50,447 nt of DNA. Origin: Lachnospiraceae bacterium. GTDB taxonomy: Bacteria; Bacillota; Clostridia; Lachnospirales; Lachnospiraceae. Shown here one piece after another: positions 1-7,283 of the stretch. Location of the stretch: NCBI GenBank assembly GCA_011959105.1, contig BLLU01000188.1:1-50447 (forward strand), written 5' to 3'. The position numbers and the translations under genes are program-made. The notes below the pieces were generated by a model, which was given only the letters and a program-made list of their open reading frames with translations, was not told where the DNA came from and made no database searches. Each line of letters begins with the position of its first letter. Within the stretch, counting starts at the first letter, position 1.

Positions 1-2
1 AT

Positions 3-206
3 ACTTTCCATCCGGCTATCAGTGAAACGGAAGGGAAGAGGCAGATCGCTGAGCTTTATGTGAATTTTGGCATGGTTCTCATTATGGATATGCTGCCAAG
101 GGCAGAGGTAATGGCAAAAAAGGAAAGAGAGCTCAGTGAAGCAAAGGCGGCTCTCAATCGTATTCAGGAGGAAATTGAGGAGATAAAGAGAGGGGGTGAG
201 CTGTGA
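3..206 (+). CDS. 3' end of an unknown phage gene
   Basis: An open frame enters from the left edge and stops at the TGA at 204-206, giving about 67 residues. The tail is charged and predicted helical (AKKERELSEAKAALNRIQEE region), probably a coiled coil. The stop overlaps the ATG of the next gene, which suggests translational coupling. There is too little sequence to assign a family. Confidence 0.6.
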   Translation, partial: TFHPAISETEGKRQIAELYVNFGMVLIMDMLPRAEVMAKKERELSEAKAALNRIQEEIEEIKRGGEL

Positions 207-985
207 TGGCAGCAGCCAAAATTGAGGCTATGTGGGATTATGACATGCACGACAACAGCATCCTGGTATTGGAGAAGAAAAGAGGGAAGCTCAGCCTGAA
301 TGAAGTGGGAGATTTCCTGAGGTATGAAAAGAGGGGCGGCTTCCAGGGGAATTATGTGCTGATTATCCGGGCAACTGAGGCCACTTGTGGCGGTTCAGGT
401 TGGATGGATGAAGTGGAGAAAAAGGGAGATCAGTGGGTGCTTTACCAGGTGGAGCAGGGAGAGCCCTGCCCGGTGTGCTCTCATATGACACCAAGCATCC
501 AGTGGTGCGAGAGCTGTGGAGAGCCGCTGAATGGAGAGGGCCCGACAAAAGAGCAGGCATTTGAGAATACAGAGAAGCTCCTGGCCACAATGAGGAGAGA
601 GGCAACGGAGATGATCCGTGCAGGCAGTACCTATGAGGGAAAAATGGCCTGGTATCATTCACACCTGGGATCACTGGATTTTGCCAGGCAGATGGGCCTC
701 ATAACAGAGGAACGGCGGCAGCAGTTATATAAAGAGTTTGGGAAAAACAGACCGGAAAAGGCCCCGCAAAAGATTGATAGAAAAATAGAGCTGATCAAGC
801 GTATGCAGGCAGAAATGGATCACCGCGCAGAGGTAGAAGAGAAGGCGGTGCAGCTTATCACTGAAGGAAAGCATGGAGAGGCCGTGGCTCTTCTCAATAC
901 CCTGGATGATAGCGTGATCGCAGGAATGCAGGAAGAATTTGAAGAAATGGAGGCAGGAGAAGAGCATGGGAAAAGCAGAGAATAG
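206..985 (+). CDS. Hypothetical phage protein with zinc-ribbon-like cysteines
   Basis: The protein has about 259 residues. I chose the ATG at 206 because it overlaps the upstream stop and has AGGGGG about ten bases before it; a GTG at 203 is also possible. Two CxxC pairs (CPVC and CESC, about a dozen residues apart, near residues 90-106) look like a zinc ribbon. The C-terminal half is charged and helical, with coiled-coil character. I do not recognise the family. It lies in the early module and overlaps the next gene, so it is probably cotranscribed with it. Confidence 0.7.
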   Translation: MAAAKIEAMWDYDMHDNSILVLEKKRGKLSLNEVGDFLRYEKRGGFQGNYVLIIRATEATCGGSGWMDEVEKKGDQWVLYQVEQGEPCPVCSHMTPSIQWCESCGEPLNGEGPTKEQAFENTEKLLATMRREATEMIRAGSTYEGKMAWYHSHLGSLDFARQMGLITEERRQQLYKEFGKNRPEKAPQKIDRKIELIKRMQAEMDHRAEVEEKAVQLITEGKHGEAVALLNTLDDSVIAGMQEEFEEMEAGEEHGKSRE

Positions 986-1988
986 GCTGAGTTATAACGA
1001 AGTACGGGCTCGGATGGCTCTTCCCTATGAGGTAAAGATCCGAATGACGGAGAACCGGCTGAGGGAGTTTATTGGCTATTATGGGGAGGATGGTGTGGTT
1101 GTATCCTTTTCGGGTGGATTAGATAGCACTTTTGCGCTTGCTTTTGTAAGGGAGAGATACCCCAATGTATTGGCTGTATCAGTGACGGGGATCGAGTGCA
1201 TTCAAAATATAATGCTCATAAAGAAAACCCCTAATGTAAAAGTTATTTCCCCAAGGTACTCACAAAAGGAAATAGTGAAAAAATTTGGTTATCCGGTTGT
1301 GAATAAGCGGGCCTCAAAGTGGCTGAAGGCGCTGCAAAACCCATCTGAAAAAAATAAGAATATCAGAAATTTAGCACTCACGGGGATTACATCTGAAGGG
1401 AGGGAGGCAAATTCCTATAAATTAGCAAAGAAATGGCGATTTTTGATAAATGCACCATTCAAGATCTCTAATCAGTGTTGTTATTACATGAAGGAAACCC
1501 CACTGGAAAATTGGTGCAAGAAAAATAAATATGCCTCTATTGTGGCAACCACAACGGAAGAAAGCAAAGCCAGGATGGATGGTTACTGTAAGAGGGGCAG
1601 CTGCAATAGCTTTGAGGGAACCGGTGACAGTGTACCGTTTTCCTTTTGGACTAAGCAGGATATTTTGCGGTATATCGTTGAGCATGACATTGAAATAAGT
1701 GAAGCCTATGGAGAGATAAAGCAGGATAAGGATGGGAAATATTACACAACCGGAGCAGACAGAACCGGATGCCCGGTGTGCATGTTTGGAATGGATAAAG
1801 ACGGAAGCCCCAACAGATTTCAGCGGCTCTACTATGAGGATAACAGAAGATGGCAGCAGGTTATTTTTGATTGGGGATACAAGGAAGTATTAGATTTCTT
1901 CATAGAAAACGGCTTTACAAATTATCAATATTACCCACAAGAGGTATTAGAGCAGATGGCAGCAGGAGGAGGGAAAGAGGTTGAATGA
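966..1988 (+). CDS. PAPS-reductase-like PP-loop protein
   Basis: The protein has 340 residues. The PP-loop motif SGGLDST at residues 49-55 is that of adenine nucleotide alpha-hydrolases, the fold of phosphoadenosine phosphosulfate reductases and of DndC-type proteins. A cysteine pair, GCPVC at 268-272, near the C-terminus could bind a metal or cluster. Such genes are common in Firmicute phages, where their true substrate is unknown; sulfur chemistry on DNA or tRNA and sulfate reduction are both possible. The ATG at 966 has a good AGGAGA site; a TTG at 939 in the same frame is less likely. The stop overlaps the next gene. Confidence 0.85.
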   Translation: MGKAENRLSYNEVRARMALPYEVKIRMTENRLREFIGYYGEDGVVVSFSGGLDSTFALAFVRERYPNVLAVSVTGIECIQNIMLIKKTPNVKVISPRYSQKEIVKKFGYPVVNKRASKWLKALQNPSEKNKNIRNLALTGITSEGREANSYKLAKKWRFLINAPFKISNQCCYYMKETPLENWCKKNKYASIVATTTEESKARMDGYCKRGSCNSFEGTGDSVPFSFWTKQDILRYIVEHDIEISEAYGEIKQDKDGKYYTTGADRTGCPVCMFGMDKDGSPNRFQRLYYEDNRRWQQVIFDWGYKEVLDFFIENGFTNYQYYPQEVLEQMAAGGGKEVE

Positions 1989-2505
1989 GAAGCAAAAGGC
2001 TCTCCTGCAAAAGCTGAAGGCCCTTGCAGAGCGTGGTGTGGGAGGAGAGAAGGAAGGAGCAGAGCGGAAGCTGAAGCAGCTCATGGCCAAGTATGGAGTG
2101 GATCAGTTGGAGCTCGAAGGGGATCAGGTGAGCCGGTATGAAATTAAATACCGGGGAGAGTTTGAGAAGCGGCTGCTCTCTCAAATTGTATATAGGGCCA
2201 GGAATGATGCAGAGGGGCAATATTACCGCAGATACGGAAAGGGATCCAAAAGTATCCTCATTGTGGAATGCACAAAGGCCCAAGAGATACAGATCCGGAT
2301 CGAATTTGAGTTTTACCGGGATTTGCTGAAGGAAGAGCAGGAGCTCCTCTTTGAGGCATTCATACAAAAGCACCGGATTTTTAGAGAATCAGGAGAACCA
2401 CCAAAACTCCCTACACTGGAAGAAATGGAACGGTTAGAGAGAATGTGGGCAATGATGGCGGGCCTTCAGGAGAAGAGCTTTACACCATTGCTAGAAAGCA
2501 GATAG
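1981..2505 (+). CDS. DUF2786-type phage protein
   Basis: The 174-residue product has an N-terminal helical segment of the DUF2786 type (about residues 1-45, EKQKALLQKLKALAERG then LKQLMAKYGV), a small domain often seen in phage proteins of unknown function. The start is a TTG at 1981 that overlaps the upstream stop and keeps the DUF2786 helix complete; the first ATG would cut into the domain. The rest is charged and helical. No catalytic motif is evident. Confidence 0.75.
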   Translation: MNEKQKALLQKLKALAERGVGGEKEGAERKLKQLMAKYGVDQLELEGDQVSRYEIKYRGEFEKRLLSQIVYRARNDAEGQYYRRYGKGSKSILIVECTKAQEIQIRIEFEFYRDLLKEEQELLFEAFIQKHRIFRESGEPPKLPTLEEMERLERMWAMMAGLQEKSFTPLLESR

Positions 2506-2511
2506 GAGGAA

Positions 2512-2676
2512 ATGGGCATGAAACAAGATATAAAAGTGAAGATCACGCTCTCAGAGGGATATGAGGAGCGCTTCACTAAAGCCTGCATCCAGGTAGCAAG
2601 GAAAAGAGTGGAGAACCAGGAGAAGGAGCGCCATCCGGATCCGGCCATTCCTGCCAGGAAGGTGGCGGTGGTGTGA
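2512..2676 (+). CDS. Small hypothetical phage protein (54 aa)
   Basis: A short frame begins at ATG 2512 (or 2518) directly after an AGGAGGA ribosome site and ends at TGA 2674-2676. The product is basic and begins MGMKQDIKVKITLSEGYEER. It fits the spacing of the operon exactly. Function is unknown; phages carry many such small genes ahead of the replication initiator. Confidence 0.6.
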   Translation: MGMKQDIKVKITLSEGYEERFTKACIQVARKRVENQEKERHPDPAIPARKVAVV

Positions 2677-2684
2677 AAATGGTT

Positions 2685-2871
2685 TACATAAAAAAACGGG
2701 AGCGGATCCGAGAAATCTGCTCCCGGCATATGCCCTAAGGACATACTGACACCTAAAAACAGTATATCACTTTAGGGCATCCAGGTCAAGTGAAAAGGCG
2801 CTAAAAACAAGGCTTTTCTGCCTTGATCAAGATATTAAAGATGGGGTGATATACGGTTGTACATAAAAAAA
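2685..2871 (+). other. Structured intergenic region, candidate replication origin
   Basis: The largest early gap contains two strong inverted repeats. Arms 2697-2707 and 2715-2725 form an 11-bp stem (one wobble) around a 7-nt loop. Arms 2731-2738 and 2772-2779 form an 8-bp outer stem enclosing a second 6-bp stem (2743-2748 with 2760-2765). Neither is followed by a T-tract, so neither looks like a terminator. A 12-bp direct repeat, TACATAAAAAAA, brackets the region (2685-2696 and 2860-2871). Because an HUH replication endonuclease starts at 2857, a nicking origin is a reasonable inference; a regulatory RNA leader is the alternative. Confidence 0.5.
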
Positions 2872-3603
2872 TTATATGACCTGGGATGGGTGAAGCAGAT
2901 CGAAAAATACTATCCCGGTAATTATGGGGCCCCAGGGGTGAAGAGAGGGCCGAAGAGGAAGAGGACACCTGAGGACATAGCCCGGCAGAATAAGACAAAC
3001 AGAGAGAAGAGGGTGCAGAGGTTGATCCTGGCCAACTTCCATGAGGGTGATTGGCACTTGATCCTGAGCTATAAGAAAGAGCAGAGGCCGGGCTCCTTCA
3101 AAGAGGCAAAGAAGCAACTGAGAAAATTTTTGTCTGATATGAGGAAGGAGTTTAAGAAGGTGGGGATCCCCTTCAAGTGGATCGCTGTCACGGAGAGAGG
3201 GAAGCAGGGAGCATGTCACCATCACCTGATCATTGAGGACATAGCGGATCAGAATTTGAATACCAAAAAATTGGTGCTGAAGTTTTGGGAATATGGTTCA
3301 AAGAGTTTTTACCCGCTGTATGAGGATGGGGAGTTTGAGGATCTAGCTGAGTACATAGTGAAGAAAGAAACCAAGGAAGAGGAAGAGGGGTGCTCATATT
3401 CCAGGAGCAGGAATCTGATCATACCTGAGCCGCAAAAGGAAGTGATTCATGCCAGGAGGTGGAGGAAGGAACCAAAGCCGGAAAAAGGTTGGTACATTGT
3501 GAAGGATTCAGTGGTGAATGGTGAAAACCCGGTGACGGGGCTCCCGTATCAACACTATACCATGAGGAAGATTGATCCAGGAGGTGATTCAGGGGATGCA
3601 TGA
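2857..3603 (+). CDS. HUH-family replication endonuclease (Rep-like)
   Basis: The 248-residue protein carries a metal-binding HUH-type motif, GACHHHLIIED (histidines 121-123), and a later AEYIVKK segment (Tyr166, Lys169) that matches the catalytic YxxK motif of rolling-circle Rep proteins. Order and spacing fit the phage replication-protein family related to G2P/ORF2. It would nick one strand at the origin and stay bound through the tyrosine. A basic N-terminus (PGVKRGPKRKR) may bind DNA. The start is a TTG at 2857 with GGGGTG upstream. The structured region just before it is the natural candidate target. Confidence 0.8.
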   Translation: MYIKKLYDLGWVKQIEKYYPGNYGAPGVKRGPKRKRTPEDIARQNKTNREKRVQRLILANFHEGDWHLILSYKKEQRPGSFKEAKKQLRKFLSDMRKEFKKVGIPFKWIAVTERGKQGACHHHLIIEDIADQNLNTKKLVLKFWEYGSKSFYPLYEDGEFEDLAEYIVKKETKEEEEGCSYSRSRNLIIPEPQKEVIHARRWRKEPKPEKGWYIVKDSVVNGENPVTGLPYQHYTMRKIDPGGDSGDA

Positions 3604-4048
3604 GGTGAGCATATTCATTGAGAGCACATGGAGAGGCCCGGCCAGGAAGGATGGGGTGGCCATGTGGTTGGTGGAGTGCAAAAGGGGTGATCGCCTGGAT
3701 ACCCGGCAGGGCTTTGTGCATGTGAAAGAGGGTACAGAAACCCAGGGGAGCCTTATGGCCATGATAAATGCTTTTCACATTCTGAAAAAACCATGCAGAG
3801 CCCTGGTATTTACCAAGTGCAGCCACATTTTGATCTCCATGCAGCAGGAGTGGCCAAAGGAGTGGCAGGAGAGCGGATGGATCAATGCAAAAGGGAAGCC
3901 GGTGAAAAATGCTGAGCTGTGGAAAATGTTGATTGAGAAGGGGAAGGGGCACACCTACACCATGAAGGACGATCACCACGAATACGAGAACATAATGCAA
4001 TCAGATCTCAGGAAGGAGTTGGAGAGTTGGAAGAATACAGAGAAGTAA
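3596..4048 (+). CDS. RNase H-like phage protein
   Basis: The 150-residue protein resembles the RNase H fold: an initial strand (VSIFIESTWRG), a helix after GSLMAMINAFHIL, a second strand with FTKCSHILISM, and the segment KNAELWKMLIEKG, close to the conserved 'N-LW-L' region of RNase HI. Acidic residues are present but the full DEDD set cannot be confirmed by eye. It starts at ATG 3596, overlapping the Rep stop, with GGAGGTGA nine bases upstream. Position right after Rep suggests a role in replication, for example primer removal. Confidence 0.65.
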   Translation: MHEVSIFIESTWRGPARKDGVAMWLVECKRGDRLDTRQGFVHVKEGTETQGSLMAMINAFHILKKPCRALVFTKCSHILISMQQEWPKEWQESGWINAKGKPVKNAELWKMLIEKGKGHTYTMKDDHHEYENIMQSDLRKELESWKNTEK

Positions 4049-4059
4049 GAAGGAGAACC

Positions 4060-4287
4060 ATGGAGGCGGTACTGGCCAATATGGAGGGAGAGCGGGAGAA
4101 GGTAATGGAGGCGGCAGAGAAGGTGGCCGATGCGGTGATGGAGGCCATTGCTGACAATTACCGGAGCATTACAGAGGTGCATTCTATTGTGGAATGTGTG
4201 CGGGCCGGTGTACGGGTACAAATTGCCTATGCCGATCCGGATGAATTAGATTTTATGGATCCCTACACGGTGAGGCCGTGTTGGTAG
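4060..4287 (+). CDS. Small helical phage protein
   Basis: A 75-residue product starts at ATG 4060 after AAGGAGA; a TTG at 4027 in frame is less well placed. The first half is a charged helix (MEGEREKVMEAAEKVADAV). No family is recognised. It sits in the early operon twelve bases after the RNase H-like gene. Confidence 0.6.
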   Translation: MEAVLANMEGEREKVMEAAEKVADAVMEAIADNYRSITEVHSIVECVRAGVRVQIAYADPDELDFMDPYTVRPCW

Positions 4288-4303
4288 GAAGGAGGAAAGA
4301 AAA

Positions 4304-4819
4304 TTGACAACAGAAACCATGAGAGAGTTGGGGCAGGCCGCTGAGGAGCTCCTGAAGGAGAGAGGCCCCAAGTACAACATGAGCAACCATGAGGCAGAGG
4401 AGAAGCTCAGGGAGCTGCAAAAAGAGGAGAGCATGGAAAAGGTTTATGTATGCTCACAATATGGCAGCAGGGGTGACAAGGCCACAAATTTGGAGCTTGC
4501 AAAATTCTTTTGCATGTTGGTGATTGAGGAGGGAAAGATCCCAATTTGCCCTCATTTGTTTTATTCTCAGGTGCTCAATGATGATGTGGAATCACAACGG
4601 GCAGCAGGCATGAGGATTGGATTGGATCTCCTGAAGGATTGCATGGAGCTGAGGATTTTCACCGGCATCTCAGAGGGAATGAAGGGAGAGATCCTGAAAG
4701 CCAGGGAGTGGGGCATCCCGATCACCATAGCCAATATGGCCGTGATTTATTCAGAGGATCAGGCCTACTATGAGGAGCAGGAGATCGTGAAGGAGCTCAG
4801 GGAGGTGCTCAATGGCTAA
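4304..4819 (+). CDS. DUF4406-like nucleoside deoxyribosyltransferase-fold protein
   Basis: The 171-residue product has, after an N-terminal helical extension, a domain beginning EKVYVCSQYGSRGD, followed by NLELAKFFCMLVIEEG and an SEGMKGEILKAREWGIPI segment. That layout matches the DUF4406 / nucleoside 2-deoxyribosyltransferase-like Rossmann fold often found in phages. The catalytic chemistry in phages is unknown; nucleotide or base handling is likely. The TTG start at 4304 has GGAGGAAAG at good distance. The stop overlaps the next ATG. Confidence 0.7.
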   Translation: MTTETMRELGQAAEELLKERGPKYNMSNHEAEEKLRELQKEESMEKVYVCSQYGSRGDKATNLELAKFFCMLVIEEGKIPICPHLFYSQVLNDDVESQRAAGMRIGLDLLKDCMELRIFTGISEGMKGEILKAREWGIPITIANMAVIYSEDQAYYEEQEIVKELREVLNG

Positions 4820-5234
4820 AAGTATTATTCAGGACACACGGATCAGAGAGTGCTATCTGTGCAGAGAGGAAGCTGAGAAGCGTGGATATTATGGAGAGCT
4901 GAAGCACACCGGCCTGCATAAGCACCATTTTATATATGGCCGGTTTGGTGCCTTCAGGAAGAAAGCAGAACACTATGGGCTGTGGGGCTACATGTGCGCT
5001 GAGCGGCACCATGAGCACGGGCCGGAGGCTCCCCACAATAATGCAGAGGTGGATCGGAGGCTGAAGCAGATTGCACAAAGGGCCTTTGAAGCCAAGTATG
5101 GGCATGAGAAGTGGATGCAGGAGTTTGAAAAGAACTATTTAGAGGAGGAAGAGGATGCAGAAAGAGAAGCTCATGGAGAGCATGAGGCAAGTGGATTTTT
5201 CGGATCTGAGCTTCCCTCTGATAGTGGTGTATAG
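4812..5234 (+). CDS. Cys/His-rich HNH-like phage protein
   Basis: The 140-residue product has an N-terminal CYLC pair, an HKHHFIYG motif and MCAERHHEHG, with a later KQIAQRAFEAKYGHEKW helix. This arrangement is that of small phage HNH/His-Me-finger-like proteins related to Ref-type nucleases. The metal ligands would be the cysteines and histidines named. It starts at ATG 4812, overlapping the preceding stop. Its acidic C-terminal tail overlaps the next gene by about 80 bases in another frame. Confidence 0.6.
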   Translation: MAKSIIQDTRIRECYLCREEAEKRGYYGELKHTGLHKHHFIYGRFGAFRKKAEHYGLWGYMCAERHHEHGPEAPHNNAEVDRRLKQIAQRAFEAKYGHEKWMQEFEKNYLEEEEDAEREAHGEHEASGFFGSELPSDSGV

Positions 5235-5427
5235 AAAACCCAAAGACTACCCGGATGCCTATGTGGCCAGGGTGTGGGAAGGGGCCAGGAATCTGCCCAC
5301 AAATACACTCATTAAGAGGGAAACGCTTCAGGAAATAAGAAAAGATTTAAGGGCAGCAGGATTCACAATACGGCTCACCCGGACAGAGGGAGAGGATCCG
5401 GTGATTGCTGAAACCTGGCTCAGATAG
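5155..5427 (+). CDS. Hypothetical phage protein
   Basis: A 90-residue product if started at ATG 5155 (later ATGs at 5173 and 5182 would reduce the overlap with the upstream gene). The core, FPLIVVYRKPKDYPDAYVAR, looks like a small alpha/beta domain. No family recognised. The overlap of about 80 bases with the previous gene is larger than usual here, so the true start may be one of the later ATGs. Confidence 0.6.
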   Translation: MQKEKLMESMRQVDFSDLSFPLIVVYRKPKDYPDAYVARVWEGARNLPTNTLIKRETLQEIRKDLRAAGFTIRLTRTEGEDPVIAETWLR

Positions 5428-5437
5428 GAGGAAAGGC

Positions 5438-6034
5438 ATGGCCGAAATAGATATTTTCTCCCCGGTGAAAAAGTACGATGTGATTTATGCGGATCCGCCG
5501 TGGAGATACCAGGATAAGAAATGCAATGGAGCATGTGCTCTCCATTATGACACCATGAAAATTCAGGATATAAAAGATCTTCCCGTGAAGGAACTGGCGG
5601 CAAAGGATTGTGTAATTTTCATGTGGATCACATACCCAATGCTGAAGGAAGGCATTGAGCTCATGGAGGCATGGGGATTCAAGTATAAAACCATAGGTTT
5701 TCAGTGGATCAAGCTGAATAAAAGCGGTAAAGGGAAATTTTTTGGCCTGGGCCGGTGGACTAGAGGCAATACAGAGGCCTGCTTCATTGGCACAAGAGGA
5801 AAGCCGAGCAGGAAAAGCAATAAGGTGAGCCAAATTATTGAGGAGGTGATTGGCCCGCATTCTCAGAAGCCGGAAGTGGTACGGGATAAGATCCGGGAGC
5901 TTATGGGTGATGAACTGAATTACATAGAACTTTTTGCCCGGCAGCATTCTGAAGGTTGGGATTGTTGGGGGAATGAGGTTGGAAAACTGGACGATGACCA
6001 ATTAACGCTATTTGATCAGGCGGCCAATAGCTGA
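5438..6034 (+). CDS. MT-A70 family DNA adenine N6-methyltransferase
   Basis: The 198-residue enzyme has the catalytic DPPW motif at residues 19-22 (YDVIYADPPWRYQ), and a downstream FMWITYPML segment and WGFKYKTIGFQWIK, all typical of MT-A70 methyltransferases. It transfers a methyl group from S-adenosylmethionine to N6 of adenine in DNA. No partner restriction gene is adjacent, so it is probably an orphan phage enzyme used for protection or regulation. The ATG at 5438 has AGGAGG nine bases upstream. Confidence 0.9.
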   Translation: MAEIDIFSPVKKYDVIYADPPWRYQDKKCNGACALHYDTMKIQDIKDLPVKELAAKDCVIFMWITYPMLKEGIELMEAWGFKYKTIGFQWIKLNKSGKGKFFGLGRWTRGNTEACFIGTRGKPSRKSNKVSQIIEEVIGPHSQKPEVVRDKIRELMGDELNYIELFARQHSEGWDCWGNEVGKLDDDQLTLFDQAANS

Positions 6035-6053
6035 GCAGGAAAGGAGAACACGG

Positions 6054-6368
6054 ATGGCCAAGAAGAAAAAGGCGGTTGAGGTAAACCGGAAAGAATTTGA
6101 CCGGATCCGAAAAATGGATCATAGCACCATGGAGAGCCATATTGCCGGATATTATGAGCGGGGATATACAGCAGGATATGAGGCCGGTCGGCAGCAGGCG
6201 GCTCCTTCCTTCAATCTCCCCACGGCACTGGAAGAAATACGGAAAATAAAAGGGATTGGAGAGGTAAAGCTGAGGGCGATCCATATTGCACTTGTGGCAG
6301 CAGGGGCAGAGGATAAGGAAGCAGAGAAAACCATGGAAGAATTACAGAAGGCAGCAGGCGGCCAATAG
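6054..6368 (+). CDS. Phage protein with helix-hairpin-helix motif
   Basis: The 104-residue protein has a basic N-terminus (MAKKKKAVEV) and a C-terminal helix-hairpin-helix DNA-binding motif, EEIRKIKGIGEVKLRAI. It probably binds DNA without sequence specificity. Start ATG 6054 follows AAAGGAGA. It lies between the methyltransferase and the remote DGR target. Confidence 0.65.
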   Translation: MAKKKKAVEVNRKEFDRIRKMDHSTMESHIAGYYERGYTAGYEAGRQQAAPSFNLPTALEEIRKIKGIGEVKLRAIHIALVAAGAEDKEAEKTMEELQKAAGGQ

Positions 6369-6399
6369 CCTGAGAAAATATAAGGAGGATAAGAAACAT

Positions 6400-7023
6400 A
6401 TGGAAATCACAAAGAAAAGGACAGAGGAAACAAATTGGGGCCAGGTGAAGGAACTGGTGGCAGCAGGCTCTTTGAAAGTAGGGGATGAAATCTCTGATAA
6501 TCTGCTCACCGGGCAGAAAATGGTGTATGTGGTGGCAGATATTACAGAGGAAGAGGTGAAATTTGTAAGCAAGGATCTCCTGCCTGAGCGTGTGGTGTGG
6601 AATGAGAACGGGAGAAACACCGGAGGCTTTAAAGAATCGGATTTGTGCCGGTATCTGAATGAGGAGGTATGGGCCATCCTGCCTGAGGAGCTGAAGGCGG
6701 TGATCAGTGAGAGGGAGTGCCTTCAGATTGTGGAAGGGAAAGAGGAGCGCTTCATGCTGAAGCTGTGGCTCCCGTCTGAATTTGAAGTATTTGCCGATAG
6801 TTGGGCCTCTGAAGTGGAGGAGGGGCAGCAGTTTGAGATTTTCAAGGATCCCAGGAACCGGGTGAAATTTGACCAGGACGGAGAGAGGGCCCACTGGTGG
6901 CTGCTGTCTGTGTGTGCGGGCGGTTCTACCATTGCCTGCTTTGTCAACGGCTATGGCGTTGACAACTACGGCGGCTGCTCCCGCGCTTATCGGGTGCCCG
7001 TCTGCTTCAGTATCAAAAAATAA
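6400..7023 (+). CDS. Remote DGR target protein (DUF6273-like, variable C-terminus)
   Basis: The 207-residue product starts at ATG 6400 after TAAGGAGGAT. The body resembles DUF6273: CRYLNEEVWAILPEELKAVI, then KLWLPSEFEVF. The C-terminus (WWLLSVCAG ... YRVPVCF) is encoded by a copy of the DGR template and is a C-type-lectin-like variable end. It aligns with the tail-tip target at 31273-32232 over the second half only; it lacks that protein's N-terminal ~190 residues. No signal peptide or membrane segment is seen. Being among early genes, it may act inside the cell, on the cell surface by an unseen route, or join the virion; the sequence does not decide. Confidence 0.85.
   Translation: MEITKKRTEETNWGQVKELVAAGSLKVGDEISDNLLTGQKMVYVVADITEEEVKFVSKDLLPERVVWNENGRNTGGFKESDLCRYLNEEVWAILPEELKAVISERECLQIVEGKEERFMLKLWLPSEFEVFADSWASEVEEGQQFEIFKDPRNRVKFDQDGERAHWWLLSVCAGGSTIACFVNGYGVDNYGGCSRAYRVPVCFSIKK
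6886..7008 (+). repeat. DGR variable repeat 2 (remote)
   Basis: This 123-bp stretch aligns without gaps to the template at 32737-32859. I count 21 differences. Nineteen are at template adenines, changed to G, T or C. The two others are C-to-A, one at the very first base (outside the likely homing tract) and one at 6962. Identical blocks flank the changes, including CGGGTGCCCGTCTG near the 3' end, the expected initiation-of-homing region. The pattern is the signature of adenine-specific mutagenic retrohoming. Confidence 0.95.
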
Positions 7024-7035
7024 TCAATATCAATC

Positions 7036-7053
7036 CCGCCGCCTTTGCGGCGG
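7036..7053 (+). other. Post-VR hairpin, likely DGR target-recognition element
   Basis: Arms 7036-7042 and 7047-7053 form a perfect 7-bp GC stem with a 4-nt loop, 27 nt after the variable repeat. No T-tract follows, so a terminator is unlikely. A corresponding hairpin lies at almost the same distance after the other variable repeat, inside a shared CAATCCCGCC context. In the Bordetella phage DGR such a hairpin after the VR is needed for target recognition; equivalence here is inferred. Confidence 0.75.
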
Positions 7054-7102
7054 TGGGGTTATAAGGGGATAAGCAAGCGAATTTTCAGGAAGGAGGCTCA
7101 TA

Positions 7103-7270
7103 ATGCGGCTGATCAGTGCGGATGCGGCAAAAGAAATAATATGCAAATACGAAAACCGGGCAATACAGAAAACAATGGTTTTTGAAATAGAAAAGCTAAA
7201 TGGTTGCCAGGCAACGGAGGAGCAGCTAATTGAGATATGCGGGAATGAGCCCATAAAATTTGAGGATTAG
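7103..7270 (+). CDS. Small hypothetical phage protein (55 aa)
   Basis: ATG 7103 follows AGGAAGGAGGC. The product (MRLISADAAKEIICKYENRA...) is helical, with two cysteines. Its stop lies just inside the ribosome site of the next gene. It resembles small phage proteins of unknown function starting 'MRLIDADAL', a pattern I recall from many Firmicute phages. Confidence 0.65.
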   Translation: MRLISADAAKEIICKYENRAIQKTMVFEIEKLNGCQATEEQLIEICGNEPIKFED

Positions 7271-7283
7271 GAGGAGTTTTCCG

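Noticed and set aside
5438..6034. Restriction-modification system around the MT-A70 methyltransferase
   Set aside because: No adjacent gene has nuclease or specificity features of a restriction enzyme; the HNH-like gene at 4812-5234 is separated and of a common phage type.
7031..7068. Hairpin after the remote DGR target as a transcription terminator
   Set aside because: No T-tract follows the stem, the next gene is 50 bases on in the same direction, and the element is position-matched to the one after the other VR.
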